DNA of 64,000 nucleotides from Neisseria canis. GTDB lineage: Bacteria; Pseudomonadota; Gammaproteobacteria; Burkholderiales; Neisseriaceae. Below the pieces are notes generated by a model. The model was not told where the DNA came from. It did not search any database and saw only the letters and a list, made by a program, of their open reading frames with translations. Below, one piece after another: positions 7,236 through 18,244 of this stretch (its first letter is position 1; every line of letters begins with the position of its first letter). A program made the position numbers and the translations under genes. Location of the stretch: the NCBI RefSeq assembly GCF_900636765.1, contig NZ_LR134313.1:2505390-2569389 (forward strand). Reading direction: 5' to 3'.

Positions 7236-10200
7236 ATGACACATTACAAACTCAATATTACTCATAACGGCCAAACCGAATCTATTACGCTTCCCTCAGA
7301 CCAACCCCTTTCCCTTCCCGCCCAACCGGATACCGTTTACCAAATTTTCGACGAACAAGGCAACCTGATCGCCCAGCCCGAAGTGCAGCTGGTTAACGAA
7401 GATTTATGGGTACACCTCGGTTCAAACGCCGAGGGCACACCCGATCTGATTCTGCAAAATTACCAAAATATCTACCCGACACCGAATGCCGGCCAGTTGG
7501 GCGCCATCGGCGTCGTATCGGTTGAAGCAGCCGCACCCGTGGCAGAACAAGTGGCCATCGGCGGCACACTCACCAGTTTTCAGACAGGCCTGATCGGCTT
7601 AGGCGTTGCCACAACAGCAATCGCAGGCATTGCTATTGCCAACAGCGGCAAAGACTCCAACCCTAAAAAACAGCCTGAAGTTAAACAGCCTGAAGTTAAA
7701 CAGCCTGAAGTTAAACAACCCGAGGTTCAACAACCCGAGGTTAAACAACCCGAGGTTAAACAACCCGAGGTTAAACAACCCGAGGTTAAACAACCTGAAG
7801 TTAAACAACCCGAGGTTCAACAACCTGAAGTTAAACAACCTGAAGTTAAACAACCTGAAGTTAAACAACCTGAAGTTAAACAGCCTGAAGTTAAACAGCC
7901 TGAAGTTAAACAACCTGAGGTTAAACAACCTGAGGTTCAACAACCTGAGGTTCAACAACCTGAGGTTCAACAACCTGAGGTTCAACAACCTGAGGTTCAA
8001 CAACCTGAGGTTCAACAACCTGAAGTTAAACAACCTGAAGTTAAACAACCTGAAGTTAAACAGCCTGAAGTTAAACAGCCTGAAGTTAAACAGCCTGAAG
8101 TTAAACAGCCTGAAGTTAAACAGCCTGAAGTTAAACAGCCTGAAGTTAAACAGCCTGAAGTTAAACAGCCTGAAGTTAAACAGCCTGAAGTTAAACAGCC
8201 TGAAGTTAAACAGCCTGAAGTTAAACAGCCTGAGGTTCAACAACCTGAGGTTCGACAACCTGAGGTTCAACAACCTGAGGTTCAACAACCTGAGGTTCAA
8301 CAACCTGAGGTTCAACAACCTAGTTCTGCAACAGTTACAATCAACCCTATTTCGCATCAAGATGTGGTCAATGCCCAATCTGCCCAAGGAACTGTTTTAA
8401 TTTCCGGCATAATCAACAGCGACCAAGACATTAGCGATGCCGATGTTATAGTTTACTTAAACGGCAAAGCCTACCCCGCCGTCGTTAATGCTGCTACTTT
8501 CAGCGTGGAAATAAACGGCAGTGAATTTGCTAATGCAAATACCGTCAGCGCAATCGCCACAATTCGGAACCAATCGGGCAAAAGCATCGAAGTCCTGTCT
8601 GAGCGCGCATACAGTTATGATACTGAAGCACCCGAAGCGTTCATTAGAATGAACAGAATGTCAGACAACAGCACCATCAATATTGCCGCCAAAAAAGATA
8701 CATTCACTCTTTCAGGCCCCCTTAAAATTGGTGAAGACAGTATTAGAGAAAGCGTTACCGTCAAAATCAACGGAAAATCTTATCCTGCAGAAATTCATGG
8801 CCAAACTTGGTCTTTCAAAACTACCGGTAAAACACTTGCTTATGCCGAAGGCGCCCAAACCCTACAAGTTATTCTGCAAACGGAAGATTTGGCAGGCAAT
8901 ACCAATACTGCCTCAATGGAATACGTTTATTTGGTAGATACCGTAATTGAGCAGCCTGTTGTTACGCTCAACCCTATTACAAAAGACAACATCATCAACG
9001 CAGAAGAAACCCAATCCAATATTCTGGTTTCCGGCCAAGCTGAGCATGTGAATGAAGGCGATACGGTTACACTGACAGCCGGCACATATGAGACCACAAC
9101 CACGGTTAAAAACGGTCGATTCAGCCTCGAAATCGCAGGCTCCGTATTGGCGTCGGCCGAAAGCATCAGCGCGCGTGTCGACACCGAGGACGAAGCCGGC
9201 AATACCGCCTCGGCCGTAACCACGCAAAACTACACGTCGGACACCGAAATCGACACGCCTGTCATCACGTTTAACGCCATCGCCGAAGACGACATCATCA
9301 ATCTGGCCGAATCCCAAACCGAAAACACCATTCTTTCCGGCACAGTCGAACACGCAAAAGAAAATGACGAAATCATTATCACGGTCGGCGAAGCCGTTTA
9401 TAAAGGTGTGGTTTCAGACAGGCAATTTGCCGTTGCCGTCAGCACCAAAGCCCTGCTTAACCACGGCAAAGTGACCGCCAGCGTTACCACTACCGATGAA
9501 GCGCTCAACAGCGCGACCGGTCATGCGGAACGCGCCTACTCAATCGATACGGAATACACGCCTACCATCAGCCTGAACGCAATCGCAGGCGATAATGTGC
9601 TCAACCTTGCGGAATCCGAAAAAACCGTTACCGTTACCGGCACCGTTACCGATGTTGCCGACGATGAAGACATCATTGTTTCGTGCGGCTGCGAAAGCTG
9701 CGGCAGCGTGAAATGGATCGACATTCTTACCAAGGTGAAAAACGGCGGTTTCTCCGTTGATTTCGAAGGCACCCAATTATCAAAAAGCGGCTACACCCTG
9801 GTGAAAGCCAGCGTTACCTCCCAAGATGCTGCCGGCAATACGGCCACCGCCGAAACCTCGCAAAGTTTCACCAAAGATTTAACTGCGCCTGAAGTGGCCG
9901 TAAACATTAACGAAATCGCCGGCGACGATGTACTTACCAAAGCCAAACAAGAGCAAACCCACCATTCCGTCAGCGGTGCCATCAACGGCCTGCAAAACGG
10001 TGAAACGGTTAATCAGGTTCTCGTTCAGGTAGGCAATCAAAAATACAAGGCGGTCGTTACCGATAATACCTACGCTGCCGACATTCCTTCTTCGGAATTG
10101 GCCGCAGCAAACCGCGTTGATGTAAGCGCAACCGTAACCGATGCCGCAGGCAACAGCAGCACGGCGGAAAACAGCCGCGCCTATAAAGTGGGCAAGCCAT

Positions 10201-13200
10201 TACCCGTGCTGACGCTCGATATGGTTGCCGAAGACAATTTCATCAACAAAACCGAATCCGATAAAGGCAGCTTTATTTTGTCCGGTTCGGTAGAAAACGT
10301 AGAAAACGGCACGGAAGTTACGCTCCAATCCGGCTCTAATGAACTGACCGCGCAAATAGACAACGGCAAATTCAGCATTACTGCCGACCGTGCATTCTTA
10401 GGACTGGCCAACAATATAAACAATGCCGTGAAAACACTTGTCGCGCGTATTACCGTGCCGGATGATTACGGCATAAACCAAACCTACACGGCCAGTCAAG
10501 ACTATATTATCGACTTAAATAACAATACAGCCATTACTATTTCCCCCCTTACTGATGACAACATCCTAAACGCTGCCGAGATGGAGCGCCCCTATGTTAC
10601 TGTTAGCGGTAAAGTGACCGACGGAGCCGCAGGCAACCTGGTTACAATCAAAATCGGTAAAACAACCTACCAAGCCGAAATCCAGGCCGACGGTTCATAC
10701 AGCGTAGATGCGGAAGTTGCACAGATCATACCCAACGGAAGAGAAGGCAAATACGGTATTTCTGCCAGCGTCGAACGTGTGGATGCAGCGGGTAACCGGG
10801 GCAATGGCGAAGCAACCTTTACCCGGACCTTCTCTGTCGACAAATCCGCACCCAAAGGACGGGTGGTGTTTGACCCCATTACCGGCGACAATATAATTAA
10901 CCAAAACGAAGCCGCCCGACCGACTTTGCGTATTACAGGCAAAGTAAACGGCTTACAGGAAGGAGATGACGTTACCTCAGTAACCATCAATGTCGGCAAC
11001 AATCAATACACGGCCCAAACAGCCGGCTCTTCTTTCAATGTCGATATTCCTGCCGACGTATTGTCTGCCAACAACCAAGTCAGAGGCACAGCAGAATTGA
11101 AAGATGCCGGCGGTTCCACATCTTCTGCAGCAGAAGGCACACAAAGCTACGCCTATCAAACCAATCCGCCAACGGCCGATATTACCGTAACAGGCATCAA
11201 CGGAGGCAAGCCTTTAAACATCCGAAGCCTGTCTGAAAACATTTTGCTGACCGGTTCGCTGGTGTTGGGCGATACCGTTGCCCGAGGCACGGAAAAAGTA
11301 AATATCCACATTAACGGCGCAGATTATGCGGCGCAAGTTTCCAACGATACTTGGACGTTAACCCTGCCTGCCGTAACTTTGGCAAAAACCGACGGCATCC
11401 ATAACATCACTGCTTCCGTAACCGTAGCCGACGAATATGGCAACACAGGCGGCGACAGCACAGTTCACTCTTACCAAGTGGATACGGCCGCCCCCGCTCC
11501 TTCCATCACGCTGGACGCTTTAAACAATAACAACGTGCTCGAACAAGACGCCCAAGGCCAAATCGTGCTCGCAGGCCGTGTGGGCGGCAATTTCAAAGAA
11601 AACGACACCATCGTGCTAACTGTAAACGGCGTCAAGGAACAAACCACTGTCGACAGCACCGGCGCATTCAGCATCACGGTTGACGCAGCCCGGTTAACCG
11701 GCGCAGAAAAACCTGTGATTACCGCCGCCGTTACAACCGCCGATGACGCAGGCAACAGCGCTTCCGCACAAACCGCCTTGGCATACAGCGTGAAAAAAGG
11801 CGACATCAATATCCGATTGGATGTGATTACCGGAGATGATTTGATCAACGTTACCGAAGCCAAGCAAGAAATTACCATTTCCGGCTCGGTTTCCGGCAGC
11901 GCCGCTAGAGAAAATCAAACGGTTGAATTGTTGATTAATGGGAAAACCATTCAAGCACAGGTACAGAAAAATTTAAGCTTCAGCACCACCGTTTCCGCAA
12001 AAGAGCTGATTGCCGACTCCGGTTATGTCATTAAAGCAAGCGTTTCAGACGGACAGGAGGTCAACGCTGTAACTTCGCGCAGCTACGAAGTGGCGCCTGA
12101 AGCCGCCGCGTCAATCAACATCACCGGCATCGACACAGATTTCAATGTCGATGTGGCCCAAGCTTTCTCCAACACCCGGATTGAAGGCGTGATCGAGCTT
12201 AACGGTGCATTTGCCAAAGGCATGAACAGCGAACGCATGCGCCAGATTACCGTGAATATCGGTGAGAAAACTTACACGGCCGGTGTCAAAGCAGACCGCA
12301 GTTTCTTCTTGGATATCCCCACCAAAGAGCTTGCCAAGCTCAACGGAAAAACACTCAGCTTCAAAGTGGAAGCCGACCCGCAATTGTTTGATGTGGAGCA
12401 AACCGGCAACAATACCTACCGCATCCACAATTTGGCACGCTTCGAGGAAGTTCAGGTCAAAGAAATCGTGTTTAAGAGTCCTTACATCACCAAAGATCCG
12501 ACAAATAATGACTACATCGTGTCCAATGTAAAAGAGCCGGCTGTAACCGTCAGCGGTTCCGTAGGCGGCACAGCCAAAGCCGGTGACACGATTATGCTGG
12601 AAACAGGCGGCAAAATTTATCAAACCACCGTAGACTCCAGCGGCACCCGTTTTTCGGTTGACATATCGGCCACGGATTTGGCTGCCGATGAAAACCGTAC
12701 CATCAAAGCCGTTTTACATACAACCGACTCATCCGGCCAAGCTATCAGCATCAGTAACAGCGGGCGCTATGCCGTATTGAATCAAGTGGACGGAAAATTT
12801 TCAGACAGGCATGCCAAACCTGTCTCGGTAAACAGCGACCACACTTTACCTGATTACAATTTCCCTTATTTCATACAAAAAACAGGCAATATCAATGGAA
12901 AAAGCTATAACATCCCTTTAGGCGGCACTCCTGACGGCCCTACTGTATTGAAATATCATTTCCTCACACTGGACGAAATCAGCACTCTGCCCGAAAACCA
13001 TAACCGGTATATCGACAGAGCAACCATGACCAGCTACTCAGCAGAACTTCAAGACATCGTACGCAACGCCTATAAAGAAATCAGTGCGGTTACCAATATC
13101 GAATTCGTCGAAGTCGGCAGCATGCTCGAAGCCAACACAAAATATTACATGGGCAATCTTATGTCAGGTTTTGAAGACGCTTCTGCCGTTGCGGCCAGCG

Positions 13201-14498
13201 GCGGTTTGATTGCTTGGAACAGCCGCCACAATTATATGTCATGGGGAAAAGAATTCCTGCACTATACCGTGTTACACGAAGTTACCCATACCTTGGGTAT
13301 GACACACACATCAAGAGGTTTTACCGGCGATTATGCGAATGAAGAAAATATTGAATTTTCAAATATGTCGTATAAAGCCTATATAAACAACGATTTATTT
13401 CTAAACAAAGGCCAATTGCGCACCTACGATTTAGCTTACCTCCACTACACGGTAGGCATGAACAAGACCGTTCGTACGGGCAACGACATCTATACATTCA
13501 AAAACTACAATATGTACAGCCAAGATTCCGACCGCTATATCTGGGATGCCGGCGGGGTGGATACTTTCGATGCCTCGCAGGAGAAAGCCGGGGTACACGT
13601 CAACCTCACGCCGGGTTCATGGATTTACGTTGGCGACAACCTATCCAAAACGTTCAGCGTGCAAAACGCCGCCACACACGATATGCGCAGCTACTTCAAG
13701 CTTCCCGAAGATGCCTCAATCATCGGCAATTCCAGTGCGAAAGTCACGCTAAACACCTACACCGAAGGACAGGCATTTATCGGATACGGCACGCAAATCG
13801 AAAACCTAATCGGCTCAGCGCATGATGATATATTGACCGGTAACAGTGCCGACAACAATATCTACGGCGGTTCAGGCAACGATACTATCCGGGGCGGTAC
13901 AGGCAACGACTACCTCGACGGCGGCGAAGGTGAAGACACCTTAATCGGCGGCGAAGGCAACGACAGCTACATTATCGACAGTGCGTCAGACACCATTCAA
14001 GAAGCTCAGGATCAAGGGGAAGACCATGTATACAGCAGCATCAGCCATACCTTGGGCGGACATCTGGAAAACCTGACCTTGATCGGCAGCAACAGCATCA
14101 ACGGCACAGGTAACGCACAAGCCAACGTTTTACGCGGCAACGGAGCGGACAATGAGCTCAAAGGCATGGAAGGCGACGACCGCATCATCGGCGGAGGCGG
14201 TAACGACACCCTAACCGGCGGCGACGGTAACGACACATTCGTGTTCGACACCGTTTTAGACGGCAGCGTAACCACCATCAAGGACTTCCTGCAAGGCAAT
14301 GACACCATCGAATTGTCGTCTGCCGTTTTCGGCAACCCCAAAACCACCGTTTCGGAGTTTGGCGATTACATCAGCTACCAGTCCCAAACCGGTTACCTGT
14401 ATTACGACAGCGACGGTAAAGGCAAGGCCGACGGCATCCACTTTGCAACGCTCAGTCCGAACTTGACCATCAACGAAAGCCACTTTGATATTGTGTAA
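7236..14498 (+). CDS. Giant RTX adhesin with PEVKQ repeats, Ig-like stalk and serralysin-type protease
   Basis: The product is 2420 residues with no Sec signal. Residues 1-145 resemble the N-terminal module of BapA-like RTX adhesins. Residues 147-361 are 43 tandem pentapeptides PEV(K/Q/R)Q. Residues ~367-1850 hold about 14 Ig-like domains, each opening with a pattern like DN-x-I-N-x-A-E and a xxSG/xxTG strand; one carries a CGCESC motif at 817-822. Residues ~1860-2190 form a metzincin protease domain with [11 protein letters not shown] (His2014, Glu2015, His2018, His2024) and a Met-turn NMSY (Met2044), as in serralysins. GGxGNDxL calcium-binding repeats lie near 2195-2250 and 2305-2340. An uncleaved C-terminal type I secretion signal is expected. 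No type I exporter is in the window. Preceded by 200 AT-rich bases. Confidence 0.85.
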   Translation: MTHYKLNITHNGQTESITLPSDQPLSLPAQPDTVYQIFDEQGNLIAQPEVQLVNEDLWVHLGSNAEGTPDLILQNYQNIYPTPNAGQLGAIGVVSVEAAAPVAEQVAIGGTLTSFQTGLIGLGVATTAIAGIAIANSGKDSNPKKQPEVKQPEVKQPEVKQPEVQQPEVKQPEVKQPEVKQPEVKQPEVKQPEVQQPEVKQPEVKQPEVKQPEVKQPEVKQPEVKQPEVKQPEVQQPEVQQPEVQQPEVQQPEVQQPEVQQPEVKQPEVKQPEVKQPEVKQPEVKQPEVKQPEVKQPEVKQPEVKQPEVKQPEVKQPEVKQPEVKQPEVKQPEVQQPEVRQPEVQQPEVQQPEVQQPEVQQPSSATVTINPISHQDVVNAQSAQGTVLISGIINSDQDISDADVIVYLNGKAYPAVVNAATFSVEINGSEFANANTVSAIATIRNQSGKSIEVLSERAYSYDTEAPEAFIRMNRMSDNSTINIAAKKDTFTLSGPLKIGEDSIRESVTVKINGKSYPAEIHGQTWSFKTTGKTLAYAEGAQTLQVILQTEDLAGNTNTASMEYVYLVDTVIEQPVVTLNPITKDNIINAEETQSNILVSGQAEHVNEGDTVTLTAGTYETTTTVKNGRFSLEIAGSVLASAESISARVDTEDEAGNTASAVTTQNYTSDTEIDTPVITFNAIAEDDIINLAESQTENTILSGTVEHAKENDEIIITVGEAVYKGVVSDRQFAVAVSTKALLNHGKVTASVTTTDEALNSATGHAERAYSIDTEYTPTISLNAIAGDNVLNLAESEKTVTVTGTVTDVADDEDIIVSCGCESCGSVKWIDILTKVKNGGFSVDFEGTQLSKSGYTLVKASVTSQDAAGNTATAETSQSFTKDLTAPEVAVNINEIAGDDVLTKAKQEQTHHSVSGAINGLQNGETVNQVLVQVGNQKYKAVVTDNTYAADIPSSELAAANRVDVSATVTDAAGNSSTAENSRAYKVGKPLPVLTLDMVAEDNFINKTESDKGSFILSGSVENVENGTEVTLQSGSNELTAQIDNGKFSITADRAFLGLANNINNAVKTLVARITVPDDYGINQTYTASQDYIIDLNNNTAITISPLTDDNILNAAEMERPYVTVSGKVTDGAAGNLVTIKIGKTTYQAEIQADGSYSVDAEVAQIIPNGREGKYGISASVERVDAAGNRGNGEATFTRTFSVDKSAPKGRVVFDPITGDNIINQNEAARPTLRITGKVNGLQEGDDVTSVTINVGNNQYTAQTAGSSFNVDIPADVLSANNQVRGTAELKDAGGSTSSAAEGTQSYAYQTNPPTADITVTGINGGKPLNIRSLSENILLTGSLVLGDTVARGTEKVNIHINGADYAAQVSNDTWTLTLPAVTLAKTDGIHNITASVTVADEYGNTGGDSTVHSYQVDTAAPAPSITLDALNNNNVLEQDAQGQIVLAGRVGGNFKENDTIVLTVNGVKEQTTVDSTGAFSITVDAARLTGAEKPVITAAVTTADDAGNSASAQTALAYSVKKGDINIRLDVITGDDLINVTEAKQEITISGSVSGSAARENQTVELLINGKTIQAQVQKNLSFSTTVSAKELIADSGYVIKASVSDGQEVNAVTSRSYEVAPEAAASINITGIDTDFNVDVAQAFSNTRIEGVIELNGAFAKGMNSERMRQITVNIGEKTYTAGVKADRSFFLDIPTKELAKLNGKTLSFKVEADPQLFDVEQTGNNTYRIHNLARFEEVQVKEIVFKSPYITKDPTNNDYIVSNVKEPAVTVSGSVGGTAKAGDTIMLETGGKIYQTTVDSSGTRFSVDISATDLAADENRTIKAVLHTTDSSGQAISISNSGRYAVLNQVDGKFSDRHAKPVSVNSDHTLPDYNFPYFIQKTGNINGKSYNIPLGGTPDGPTVLKYHFLTLDEISTLPENHNRYIDRATMTSYSAELQDIVRNAYKEISAVTNIEFVEVGSMLEANTKYYMGNLMSGFEDASAVAASGGLIAWNSRHNYMSWGKEFLHYTVLHEVTHTLGMTHTSRGFTGDYANEENIEFSNMSYKAYINNDLFLNKGQLRTYDLAYLHYTVGMNKTVRTGNDIYTFKNYNMYSQDSDRYIWDAGGVDTFDASQEKAGVHVNLTPGSWIYVGDNLSKTFSVQNAATHDMRSYFKLPEDASIIGNSSAKVTLNTYTEGQAFIGYGTQIENLIGSAHDDILTGNSADNNIYGGSGNDTIRGGTGNDYLDGGEGEDTLIGGEGNDSYIIDSASDTIQEAQDQGEDHVYSSISHTLGGHLENLTLIGSNSINGTGNAQANVLRGNGADNELKGMEGDDRIIGGGGNDTLTGGDGNDTFVFDTVLDGSVTTIKDFLQGNDTIELSSAVFGNPKTTVSEFGDYISYQSQTGYLYYDSDGKGKADGIHFATLSPNLTINESHFDIV
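7674..8318 (+). repeat. 15-bp tandem repeat, 43 units, encoding PEVKQ
   Basis: Exactly 645 bases make 43 units of 15 bp in frame inside the RTX gene. Units fall into synonymous or near-synonymous blocks (CCTGAAGTTAAACAG, CCTGAGGTTCAACAA, CCCGAGGTTAAACAA types). From 8061 to 8225 eleven consecutive units are identical, which suggests recent expansion. Gain or loss of units keeps the frame, so it changes length, not expression. Confidence 0.95.
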
Positions 14499-14520
14499 GT
14501 AGGCCGCATCAAAAATGCCT

Positions 14521-14700
14521 GAGACTTTTGCAAAAATAGTCTATTAACGAAATTTGACGCATAAAAATGTGCTAAAAATTTTCAATTGACTAAAACCTTT
14601 CTGATTTCGAGTAAAAAATAGGCAAAATCAGAAAGGTTTTTCATTTTGAGGATTTTATTGAGCATAAAATTTTAGTAACTTATGTTATTGCAAAGGTCTC
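14521..14700. mobile_element. MITE-like element flanked by ATGCCT direct repeats
   Basis: This 180-bp AT-rich non-coding element has inverted ends GAGACTTTTGCAA and TTGCAAAGGTCTC, resembling ends I recall from IS5-family elements of Neisseria. It contains a 16-bp perfect inner inverted repeat (14592-14607 with 14625-14640, AAAACCTTTCTGATTT). ATGCCT occurs directly on both sides (14515-14520 and 14701-14706), as expected of a target duplication made when it entered a DUS hairpin. Confidence 0.65.
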
Positions 14701-14731
14701 ATGCCTGTCTGAAAACTTTCAGACAGGCATT
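14701..14731. terminator. DUS-pair hairpin between the RTX gene and the ABC permease
   Basis: A compact canonical pair sits between two convergent genes and could terminate both. It is separated from the RTX stop by the inserted MITE-like element. Confidence 0.7.
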
Positions 14732-14764
14732 GTTTTATGGTGCATCAATCTTTGACACACCCGA

Positions 14765-16015
14765 TCAAAACCGCACTTGCGTTCTCAACTGGCGGCGGTA
14801 AAGCAGCAGCGATACCGCTATGCACACCAGCGAAAAACCCGCCAGCAATTGCAGATAAAGGCTGATACCGCCTATGCCGCTTTGCTTCAGCAACAACTCC
14901 TGAAATGCTTTCAGCCCCCATGCCATCGGCGAAATCCAAGTAAGCCGCTGCATGGTTTCCGGCATCACATAATCGGGCACCATAATACCGCCCAGCCCGG
15001 CCATCAAAATAATGCCGCCGCCGCCCAACACCACCGCATGCTCGGTACTTTTCGCAGAAACACTAATCAAAAGTGCATAGCCCAAAGCCGCGCCGCTCAC
15101 CGCTACCGACAACACCGCATAAGGCCACCATGTATTACTCAGCACCAATGCCGGCGCACCCAACACCGGCAATAGATAACGCCCGAGCAGCAGCATTCCG
15201 ACAAACTGCAATTGGTTAATCAGAAAATACGGCAGCAGCTTGGCCGCCACCAACACCCCGGCCGGCGCCTGCGCCAGCCGAAGCCGCGTGATGGTGTTGG
15301 TCTGCCGCTCCAATGCCATCACGTTAGACAAAGGAATCATGATAAAAAACATGCCGAAAATCAGCCATGCAGGCACACTGTGCTGAACCGCATTCGGCTT
15401 TTCCACCGCGCCGCTTTCAGTCAGATAAGTTTCGCTAAACAGGGTTTTCTTCAAATAAGCGGCCACCGTATCGAATTGTTTGCCGTTTTCCTCGTTTACC
15501 GATTTCTGGATTTTTTTCTTTATGGATTTGGGCAGGTTTTTCGCCTCGATTTTCAAATCGTCCAGCACGTCAAAATAGCTGTTGAGGCGGACTTCTGTGT
15601 AATGCTGCTGCAACACGCCTTTCACCGCCGAAAGCCAAGAAGGGTCGATATCCGGCGGCACAATCAGCTGCAGCACCTGTTCTTCATCCAGCTTGCCGCC
15701 CGCTTGATTCGGATTCACCACCAGCAATTGGTAGCGCCCCTGATAAAGCCCGCTTTTCGCCTCGTCCAACCGGTTTTCAGACAGGCTTACCAAATCCACC
15801 TGCTCTTTACGCAGCGCGGCAGCGAAGTCTTTGTTTACCGGATTATCCGCCGCGCCCACCAGCGCAATCCGGCTGTCGATATGAGGATCTTCATCGCGGC
15901 TCAAAGCGAGCGACATAATCAACATAAATGCTATCGGCATCACAAATAACACGGCCAAACCATGCAAATCATGCCGCAACAATTTCAATTCTTTAATTAA
16001 CGATGAACCAATCAT
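14765..16015 (-). CDS. ABC-2 type transporter permease
   Basis: The 416-residue product has one N-terminal membrane segment (about residues 20-38), a long extracytoplasmic region of roughly 190 residues, and five or six C-terminal membrane segments. This is the YhhJ/YbhR-like layout of ABC-2 exporter permeases. The start codon overlaps the stop of the ATPase gene by four bases (ATGA), so the two form one transcription unit and almost certainly one transporter. The substrate cannot be read from sequence. Drug, lipid or peptide export are all possible. Although it is next to the RTX gene, it is not a type I secretion exporter. Confidence 0.85.
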   Translation of the reverse strand: MIGSSLIKELKLLRHDLHGLAVLFVMPIAFMLIMSLALSRDEDPHIDSRIALVGAADNPVNKDFAAALRKEQVDLVSLSENRLDEAKSGLYQGRYQLLVVNPNQAGGKLDEEQVLQLIVPPDIDPSWLSAVKGVLQQHYTEVRLNSYFDVLDDLKIEAKNLPKSIKKKIQKSVNEENGKQFDTVAAYLKKTLFSETYLTESGAVEKPNAVQHSVPAWLIFGMFFIMIPLSNVMALERQTNTITRLRLAQAPAGVLVAAKLLPYFLINQLQFVGMLLLGRYLLPVLGAPALVLSNTWWPYAVLSVAVSGAALGYALLISVSAKSTEHAVVLGGGGIILMAGLGGIMVPDYVMPETMQRLTWISPMAWGLKAFQELLLKQSGIGGISLYLQLLAGFSLVCIAVSLLLYRRQLRTQVRF

Positions 16016-16908
16016 GCCGCTGTCCGCCTTAGAAAATCGAGATAAAAAGCCTCCAACGAGCCGTAGCCTTGTTGGAAATACCGGATTTCCACCCCTGACT
16101 GCCTAAGCTGCCCGTAAAGCGCGGCAGCCTGTTCGGCAGTGGCGGCGGCTTCCCACATATTGCGGCCGATATCTTTTGCCTGCCACTGCTGCAACACCGC
16201 ATCATCCGGTGCAGGCTCCGTCATAAAGCGCACGCCCGGCTCCTGCGCTTGCAGCAAATCGGCCAAACCGCCCTGATACACCAGCCTTCCTTTATCCAAC
16301 AAAGCAATATGGCTGCAAAGCTGCTCGATTTCCGGCAAGTAATGCGAAGTGTAAACCACGGTAATTCCGGCACGGGTCAAATCAGCCACGCTTTGCAAAA
16401 TAAAACGGCGCGACTGCGGGTCGATGCCCACGGTAATTTCGTCTAAAAAAACCAGCTTCGGCCGGTTTACCAAACCGATCGCAAAATTCAGCCGCCGTTT
16501 CAACCCGCCGGAAAGCTGCTTGGCCGCTCTGTTGCGGTAATCCGCCAGCCCGGCCTTATCCAGCAGAGACTGCAGATAGGCCTTATCTGTCACGCCATAA
16601 AGAGAAGCGAAAAACAACAAGTTATCCCACACGCTCAGCTGCGGGTAAAAAGCAAAATCCTGCGGCACCAAGCCGATTTTCTGGCGTTCGTCACGCGCGA
16701 GCCTGCCGATTTCAACGCCGTGAAACAACACCTGCCCCTGCTGCACTTCCTGCAAACCGGCCAAAAGCGACATCAGCGTGGTCTTACCCGCCCCGTTGTG
16801 GCCGAGCAAGCCCCAACACTCTCCCGGGCGGATATCTAACGATACACTTTGCAACGCCGCAATATCCGAGCCCGGATAGCAGTGTGATAAAGATTGGATT
16901 TGAATCAT
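16012..16908 (-). CDS. ABC transporter ATP-binding protein
   Basis: This 298-residue CcmA-type ATPase has Walker A GHNGAGKT near residue 38, signature LSGGLKRR near 135, Walker B KLVFLDE and the switch His in TSHYLPEIEQL. After residue ~215 it has a C-terminal extension typical of ABC-2 exporter ATPases. It is the first gene of a two-gene unit with the permease behind it. The signature has a Leu instead of the usual Gln after the second Gly (SGGLKRR), which is common in this subfamily. The transported substrate is unknown. Confidence 0.88.
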   Translation of the reverse strand: MIQIQSLSHCYPGSDIAALQSVSLDIRPGECWGLLGHNGAGKTTLMSLLAGLQEVQQGQVLFHGVEIGRLARDERQKIGLVPQDFAFYPQLSVWDNLLFFASLYGVTDKAYLQSLLDKAGLADYRNRAAKQLSGGLKRRLNFAIGLVNRPKLVFLDEITVGIDPQSRRFILQSVADLTRAGITVVYTSHYLPEIEQLCSHIALLDKGRLVYQGGLADLLQAQEPGVRFMTEPAPDDAVLQQWQAKDIGRNMWEAAATAEQAAALYGQLRQSGVEIRYFQQGYGSLEAFYLDFLRRTAA

Positions 16909-17001
16909 TTTTCTCTTTCTCTGCGGTTGGAAAGCAAAACCGGCGCGCAGAATGATGTAAACGGTTTAACTATAACCGAGAAGTATAGCCCAATCCACAA
17001 C

Positions 17002-17035
17002 AATGCCTGTCTGAAAACACTTTCAGACAGGCATT
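17002..17035. terminator. DUS-pair hairpin upstream of prmB
   Basis: A canonical pair lies in the region between the divergent ATPase and prmB genes. As neither gene ends here, it probably serves DNA uptake rather than termination. Confidence 0.6.
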
Positions 17036-17090
17036 TGCCTTAACAAGCTGTTGTATAATCCGCCCTAAATTCAATCAAGAAAGTATCGCC

Positions 17091-17993
17091 ATGTTTAAAG
17101 AAGCCACCCGCAACCTTACCACCCTGCGCGATTTGCTGCGCTTTGCCGTCAGCCGTTTCAACGAAGCCGAACTCTTTTTCGGCCACGGCAGCGACAATGC
17201 GCACGACGAAGCCGCCTACCTGATTCTGCACACACTCAACCTGCCTCTGGATACGCTGGAGCCTTATCTGGATGCCGTGATTCTGCCCAGCGAAAAAGAG
17301 CAGGTGCTACAACTTATCGAACGCCGTGTAAAAGAACGGTTGCCGGTTGCCTATCTCACCCATCAAGCCTGGCAGGGCGAATTTGACTTTTATGTAGATG
17401 AGCGCGTTATCGTGCCCCGCTCGTTTATCTACGAATTATTGGGTGAAAGCCTGCGCCCTTGGATAGAACATGACGAGCTGGTACACAGCGCGCTCGACTT
17501 GTGCACCGGCAGCGGCTGCCTTGCCATACAAATGGCACACCATTATCCCGATGCCTCAATTGACGCCGTCGACCTCAGCCTCGACGCGCTCGAAGTGGCC
17601 GCCATCAACGTAGAAGCCTACGGCCTGCAAGAACGCATCAACCTCATCCACACAGACTTATTCCACGGTTTGGACGCCACATACGACCTAATCGTGTCCA
17701 ACCCGCCCTACGTCGATACAGAATCGGTTGAAGACCTGCCGCAAGAATACCTGCACGAGCCGGAGCTTGCGCTCGGCAGCGGTCAAGACGGCTTGGACGC
17801 CACCCGCCAAATCCTGTTGCACGCCGCCAAATACCTCAACTCCAAAGGCGTTTTACTGGTTGAAATCGGCCACAATAGAGAAGTGTTAGAGCAAGCCTAT
17901 CCCGAACTACCGTTTACCTGGCTCGAGACCAGCGGCGGCGACGGCTTCGTATTCTTGTTAACACGCGAACAGCTTTTAGGCGAAGAAAAATAA
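17091..17993 (+). CDS. prmB: Ribosomal protein uL3 glutamine methyltransferase PrmB
   Basis: This 300-residue AdoMet-dependent methyltransferase has the DLCTGSGCLAIQ motif I near residue 137 and the NPPYVD catalytic motif near 204, which binds the glutamine side chain. An N-terminal helical domain recognises the substrate. PrmB methylates a glutamine of ribosomal protein uL3, while the close relative PrmC acts on release factors. The N-terminus (…LRDLLRFAVSRFNEAELFFGHGSDNAHDEA…) is of the PrmB type. A TATAAT lies at 17054-17059 as a possible -10. A DUS hairpin follows the stop. Confidence 0.92.
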   Translation: MFKEATRNLTTLRDLLRFAVSRFNEAELFFGHGSDNAHDEAAYLILHTLNLPLDTLEPYLDAVILPSEKEQVLQLIERRVKERLPVAYLTHQAWQGEFDFYVDERVIVPRSFIYELLGESLRPWIEHDELVHSALDLCTGSGCLAIQMAHHYPDASIDAVDLSLDALEVAAINVEAYGLQERINLIHTDLFHGLDATYDLIVSNPPYVDTESVEDLPQEYLHEPELALGSGQDGLDATRQILLHAAKYLNSKGVLLVEIGHNREVLEQAYPELPFTWLETSGGDGFVFLLTREQLLGEEK

Positions 17994-18012
17994 AATCATC
18001 CGCTTATACGGA

Positions 18013-18050
18013 GCAATGCCTGTCTGAAAACCTTTTCAGACAGGCATTGC
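18013..18050. terminator. DUS-pair hairpin after prmB
   Basis: An 18-bp perfect stem (GCAATGCCTGTCTGAAAA) lies about 20 bases past the prmB stop. Confidence 0.75.
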
Positions 18051-18090
18051 TATGTTGACACAGCAAACAAACTTAATTTTTATCATGGTT

Positions 18091-18162
18091 TCGTCATGCT
18101 CACGCTTAACCCGAATATTTCCTAAGATTACCAAACCCATCCCGAGTATCACGGATGCAATG
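18091..18162. repeat. Decayed copy C of the dRS3-like repeat
   Basis: The order of the intact copies can still be followed (TCGTCATGCTCACGCTTAAC, TTTCCTAAGATTA, CCCGAGTATCACGG, AATGC). It carries many substitutions and has lost most of the inner part of the second arm. No clear TATAG ends remain. Confidence 0.5.
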
Positions 18163-18244
18163 CTTTTTAAATTTATTTGCAATAGTACGCCTGCCTACTC
18201 CGGTTTACAGCGTCCAAACAGGCCAAGCGGAGTTTATTACCGTC

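Noticed and set aside
7674..8318. Possible CRISPR array
   Set aside because: Units are 15 bp, contiguous, without spacers, and encode a regular peptide.
7599..8400. Long open frames in other frames and on the opposite strand across the PEVKQ repeat (Leu/Asn- and Phe/Arg-rich translations)
   Set aside because: A 15-bp repeat without stops is open in several frames by periodicity alone. Only the frame continuous with the 2420-residue protein has start, domains and stop.
14765..16908. Type I secretion exporter for the adjacent RTX protein
   Set aside because: The ATPase is CcmA-type and the permease ABC-2-type, without the fused membrane-ATPase layout, HlyD-type adaptor or TolC partner required.
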